Position numbers and translations under genes: made by a program. From Maricaulis sp034670125 (GTDB taxonomy: Bacteria > Pseudomonadota > Alphaproteobacteria > Caulobacterales > Maricaulaceae), in the NCBI RefSeq assembly GCF_034670125.1, contig NZ_JAXMOC010000006.1:1-64000 (forward strand): 64,000 bases of DNA, read 5' to 3'. The notes below the pieces were generated by a model, which saw only the letters and a program-made list of their open reading frames with translations, was not told the DNA's origin and ran no database searches. This document shows, piece by piece, positions 62,119 through 64,000 of this stretch; position 1 is the first letter of the stretch; every line of letters begins with the position of its first letter.

Positions 62119-62766
62119 TCAGCCAGCCAGCTTTTTGGCCTGACCGACCCAGTCATCCCGCTCGATCCGGCCGCGACCATTGATGGCCGCGTCCCAACGC
62201 TCAATATCTGCGTCCGACCAGGCGGCAATCTGGGCCACCGAGGTCACGCCTCCCGCCTTCAGGGCAGCTGCAGCCTTCGGGCCGAGCCCCTTGATGGCAC
62301 CGAGGTCATCACCGGCTTCGGCGGCTGGCTTGCCCGGCTTCGGCGCCGATTTCGGCGTCGGGCTGACTTTGGATTTGACGGCGGCCTTGGTGTCTCCAGC
62401 TACGACCTTCTCGGGCGCGGGCTTCGCGGCAGTTTTCGGCTTGGCTGACTTGGCCGCGGGTTTCCGCTTCGGTGTTGCCGGCGTCGCCGCGGCAGCTTCA
62501 CGCTCGACCGTCTTCGGCATCGCGATCTCTGGCGCTTCGACGCGGGCCGGCGTCGGATCCGGCGCAGCCACGCGAGTTTGGGACATGGCCTCGCCGAGGC
62601 GGCGCGCCAGGTTCTCGTTTTCCTGACGCAAGCGCGCATTCTCGGCCACGGCCGCGTCGGCCTCGGCGCTGCGGGCATCGCCGGACCAGAGTTGGTAGCC
62701 GACGAAGACGCCGAACCCGACCGCCAACAGCAACAATATCCCCATTTCCCAGATCAGGTAAAACAT
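62119..62766 (-). CDS. Helix-hairpin-helix protein with membrane anchor
   Basis: The 215-residue protein has an N-terminal transmembrane helix (MGILLLLAVGFGVFVGYQLW), a coiled-coil (AAVAENARLRQENENLARRL), an Ala/Pro/Lys-rich linker (about 70-150) and a C-terminal helix-hairpin-helix domain: DDLGAIKGLGPKAAAALKAG, then SVAQIAAWSDADIERWD and GRIERDDWVGQAKKL. The last domain is the flap-endonuclease-like helix-3-turn-helix found in many alphaproteobacterial membrane proteins and may bind DNA or a partner. It begins three bases after the BON-domain gene. Confidence 0.85.
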   Translation of the reverse strand: MFYLIWEMGILLLLAVGFGVFVGYQLWSGDARSAEADAAVAENARLRQENENLARRLGEAMSQTRVAAPDPTPARVEAPEIAMPKTVEREAAAATPATPKRKPAAKSAKPKTAAKPAPEKVVAGDTKAAVKSKVSPTPKSAPKPGKPAAEAGDDLGAIKGLGPKAAAALKAGGVTSVAQIAAWSDADIERWDAAINGRGRIERDDWVGQAKKLAG

Positions 62767-62769
62767 GCC

Positions 62770-63819
62770 TCAGCCCTCAAGCGTCGCGATTGCGAATGAT
62801 ATGGCGTCGTCCTGACGATCAGTCAGAACGACGAAAACGCGCGGATTGTCCGCGACTACATTGGTGACCAGCCCGGTTACGGCGGCGACCCGCGCCTCGT
62901 CCAGCTCGGCATCATCGGCGCTGCGCCTGACCGAGACCGTCAAGGCCGCGTCGGCCGGGCACGCTGCGAACATGCGCCCGACCCGCCGCAGGGCAACCGA
63001 TGTAAAGGGGCTGGGCGTCGCACCGGCGCGCTCGAAGCGCGGCATCTCGGTGCCTTGCGCAGCGAGGATCACCGCCGAGCAGGCGGCGACATTTTCCACC
63101 CGCACCTCCGCCGGTGCGCCGGCAGGTGTAATCACCGTCGCCGCCCGAAACGGGTCCGGCATGGCTTGCAGGGTCTGGGTGACCGAACGCGCGATCTGCG
63201 GGTTTGAAGCCTCTCCCACCAACGCGCCCTGCTCACCGCGCAGAACCAGCGCCCCACGGTCCAGGCGAGCGAGCTGCCCCAGGAGGCGCTTCGCGGCCTC
63301 CTCCCAATCCGGCGAGGCAGAGCCGCCCGGCACGAGGGTCAGATCGGTATCGGCCCCACCGGGAAAATTGGTGCTGGCATAGCGGGCAATGGCGTCACGG
63401 GCACCGGCATCGGTCGCATCACCCCGGATCAGCACCCGGCCATTGGTGGCGACGTCGGCGCGGAATACGAAACCGGCCTGCAGGCGTGCTTCAACCGTTT
63501 GGTCAATGACCCGGGTGACACCACCGGCAACCACACCGCCGCTCCAGCTTGAAGTCAGGACAGTGGCGATCGCATCATCGCGGGCTTCCACATCCGGCGC
63601 CGCCCCGGTCAGTATGGCGCGCTGGCCATCCATCTGGACGCTGGCCCAGTCATGATCACGCGAATCAAGGGCCTCACGCGCGCGCTCTGCGAGCCGGGCC
63701 TCGATCGAGCCAACCGAAAACGGTCCAAACGAAAACAGGATGACGGCTGCGAGGACAACGAGTCCGGCTGCTATCAGGACAGTTTTGCGAATGCGGGGAG
63801 TCATAACGAGGTCAGGCAT
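62770..63819 (-). CDS. Membrane-anchored BON-domain protein
   Basis: The 349-residue protein (start MPDLVMTPRIR, GGAAG five bases upstream) has a transmembrane helix (KTVLIAAGLVVLAAVILFSF) and then BON-like repeats in the periplasm, with SIEARLAERAREALDSRDHD and WASVQMDGQRAILTGAAPD followed by a second unit (VEARLQAGFVFRADV). The C-terminal part resembles the N-terminal part of OmpA-like envelope proteins. Binding of phospholipid or envelope components is expected. It is transcribed with the HHH protein gene. Confidence 0.8.
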   Translation of the reverse strand: MPDLVMTPRIRKTVLIAAGLVVLAAVILFSFGPFSVGSIEARLAERAREALDSRDHDWASVQMDGQRAILTGAAPDVEARDDAIATVLTSSWSGGVVAGGVTRVIDQTVEARLQAGFVFRADVATNGRVLIRGDATDAGARDAIARYASTNFPGGADTDLTLVPGGSASPDWEEAAKRLLGQLARLDRGALVLRGEQGALVGEASNPQIARSVTQTLQAMPDPFRAATVITPAGAPAEVRVENVAACSAVILAAQGTEMPRFERAGATPSPFTSVALRRVGRMFAACPADAALTVSVRRSADDAELDEARVAAVTGLVTNVVADNPRVFVVLTDRQDDAISFAIATLEG

Positions 63820-63939
63820 GAATTCTTCCATCGAATGCGGCCAGAAATCACCGGAAAGAGGCGAATTGAAGGCCCGCGTCCACCCTCGAAATAGCATTAA
63901 AGGTCAGTGACCTCCATAGGGGAAACCGCATCCCCGCAT

Positions 63940-63974
63940 GCAAAAAAGGGCCGGAGCTTGCGCTCCGGCCCTTC
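63940..63974 (-). terminator. Rho-independent terminator for a gene beyond the right edge
   Basis: On the minus strand AAGGGCCGGAGC pairs with GCTCCGGCCCTT and is followed by a T-run. It lies 120 bases before the start of the BON-domain gene and would end a transcript entering from the right. The last 26 bases of the window hold nothing assignable. Confidence 0.8.
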
Positions 63975-64000
63975 CTGTCACGAATGACCGTGTGCCTAGT

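Overview
The window looks like the chromosome of a high-GC alphaproteobacterium, most probably a stalked or budding marine member of the Caulobacterales/Maricaulales (Maricaulis- or Hyphomonas-like). The pointers are the block murA - DUF2948 - UPF0262 - LMW phosphatase - infA - maf - rng - yacG - tRNA-Phe, a lipoprotein of the CC0125/CC1285 type known from Caulobacter, a GTA-type DUF2793 protein and a ccoNOQPGHIS cluster. The genus is inference.

Layout. 1-3.1 kb: a secreted protein built of four Cys-bounded repeats (C-terminus beyond the left edge) behind an outer-membrane beta-barrel gene. 3.6-9.4 kb: small metabolic and periplasmic genes (FAH-family hydrolase, beta-carbonic anhydrase, TPR protein, LysR regulator, isoaspartyl peptidase with a 2OG-Fe(II)-oxygenase-like protein). 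9.5-16.4 kb: pbpC and a thioester-containing alpha-2-macroglobulin. 16.5-26.2 kb: the complete cbb3 oxidase operon (ccoN, O, Q, P) with its assembly and copper genes (ccoG, H, I, S), preceded by a possible FNR/FixK box. 26.4-31.5 kb: DUF2855 gene, a 1.1-kb island of palindromic repeats and one copy of a structured-RNA-like repeat, fructose-6-phosphate aldolase/transaldolase, and threonine ammonia-lyase preceded by a convincing attenuator. 31.6-33.2 kb: an ArsR/SRPBCC/DUF4287 operon with a palindromic operator. 33.5-36.9 kb: pyruvate carboxylase. 37-44.4 kb: a monooxygenase/SDR/hydrolase operon, an ATP-grasp plus Mur-ligase pair, and an old-yellow-enzyme reductase. 44.7-51.8 kb: a degenerate GGDEF/EAL-like protein and the conserved housekeeping block between tRNA-Phe and tRNA-Thr.

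51.8-54.7 kb is accessory DNA next to tRNA-Thr: AT-rich orphan genes, a REP-associated tyrosine transposase (RAYT), and several copies of palindromic repeats whose arms differ between copies but stay complementary. 54.7-60.7 kb: prolyl iminopeptidase, DUF2793 protein and both methylmalonyl-CoA mutase subunits. 60.8-61.5 kb: another REP element and the second copy of the 290-bp structured repeat. 61.6-63.8 kb: a lipoprotein, a helix-hairpin-helix protein and a BON-domain protein.

Connections. Pyruvate carboxylase and methylmalonyl-CoA mutase both feed the TCA cycle; threonine ammonia-lyase makes 2-oxobutanoate for isoleucine or, through propionyl-CoA, for the mutase. The cbb3 cluster serves microaerobic respiration. 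The least explained material is the repeat-protein/barrel pair, the two-copy structured repeat (a possible HEARO/omega-RNA-like element without a nuclease gene), the RAYT/REP system and the ATP-grasp/Mur-ligase pair.
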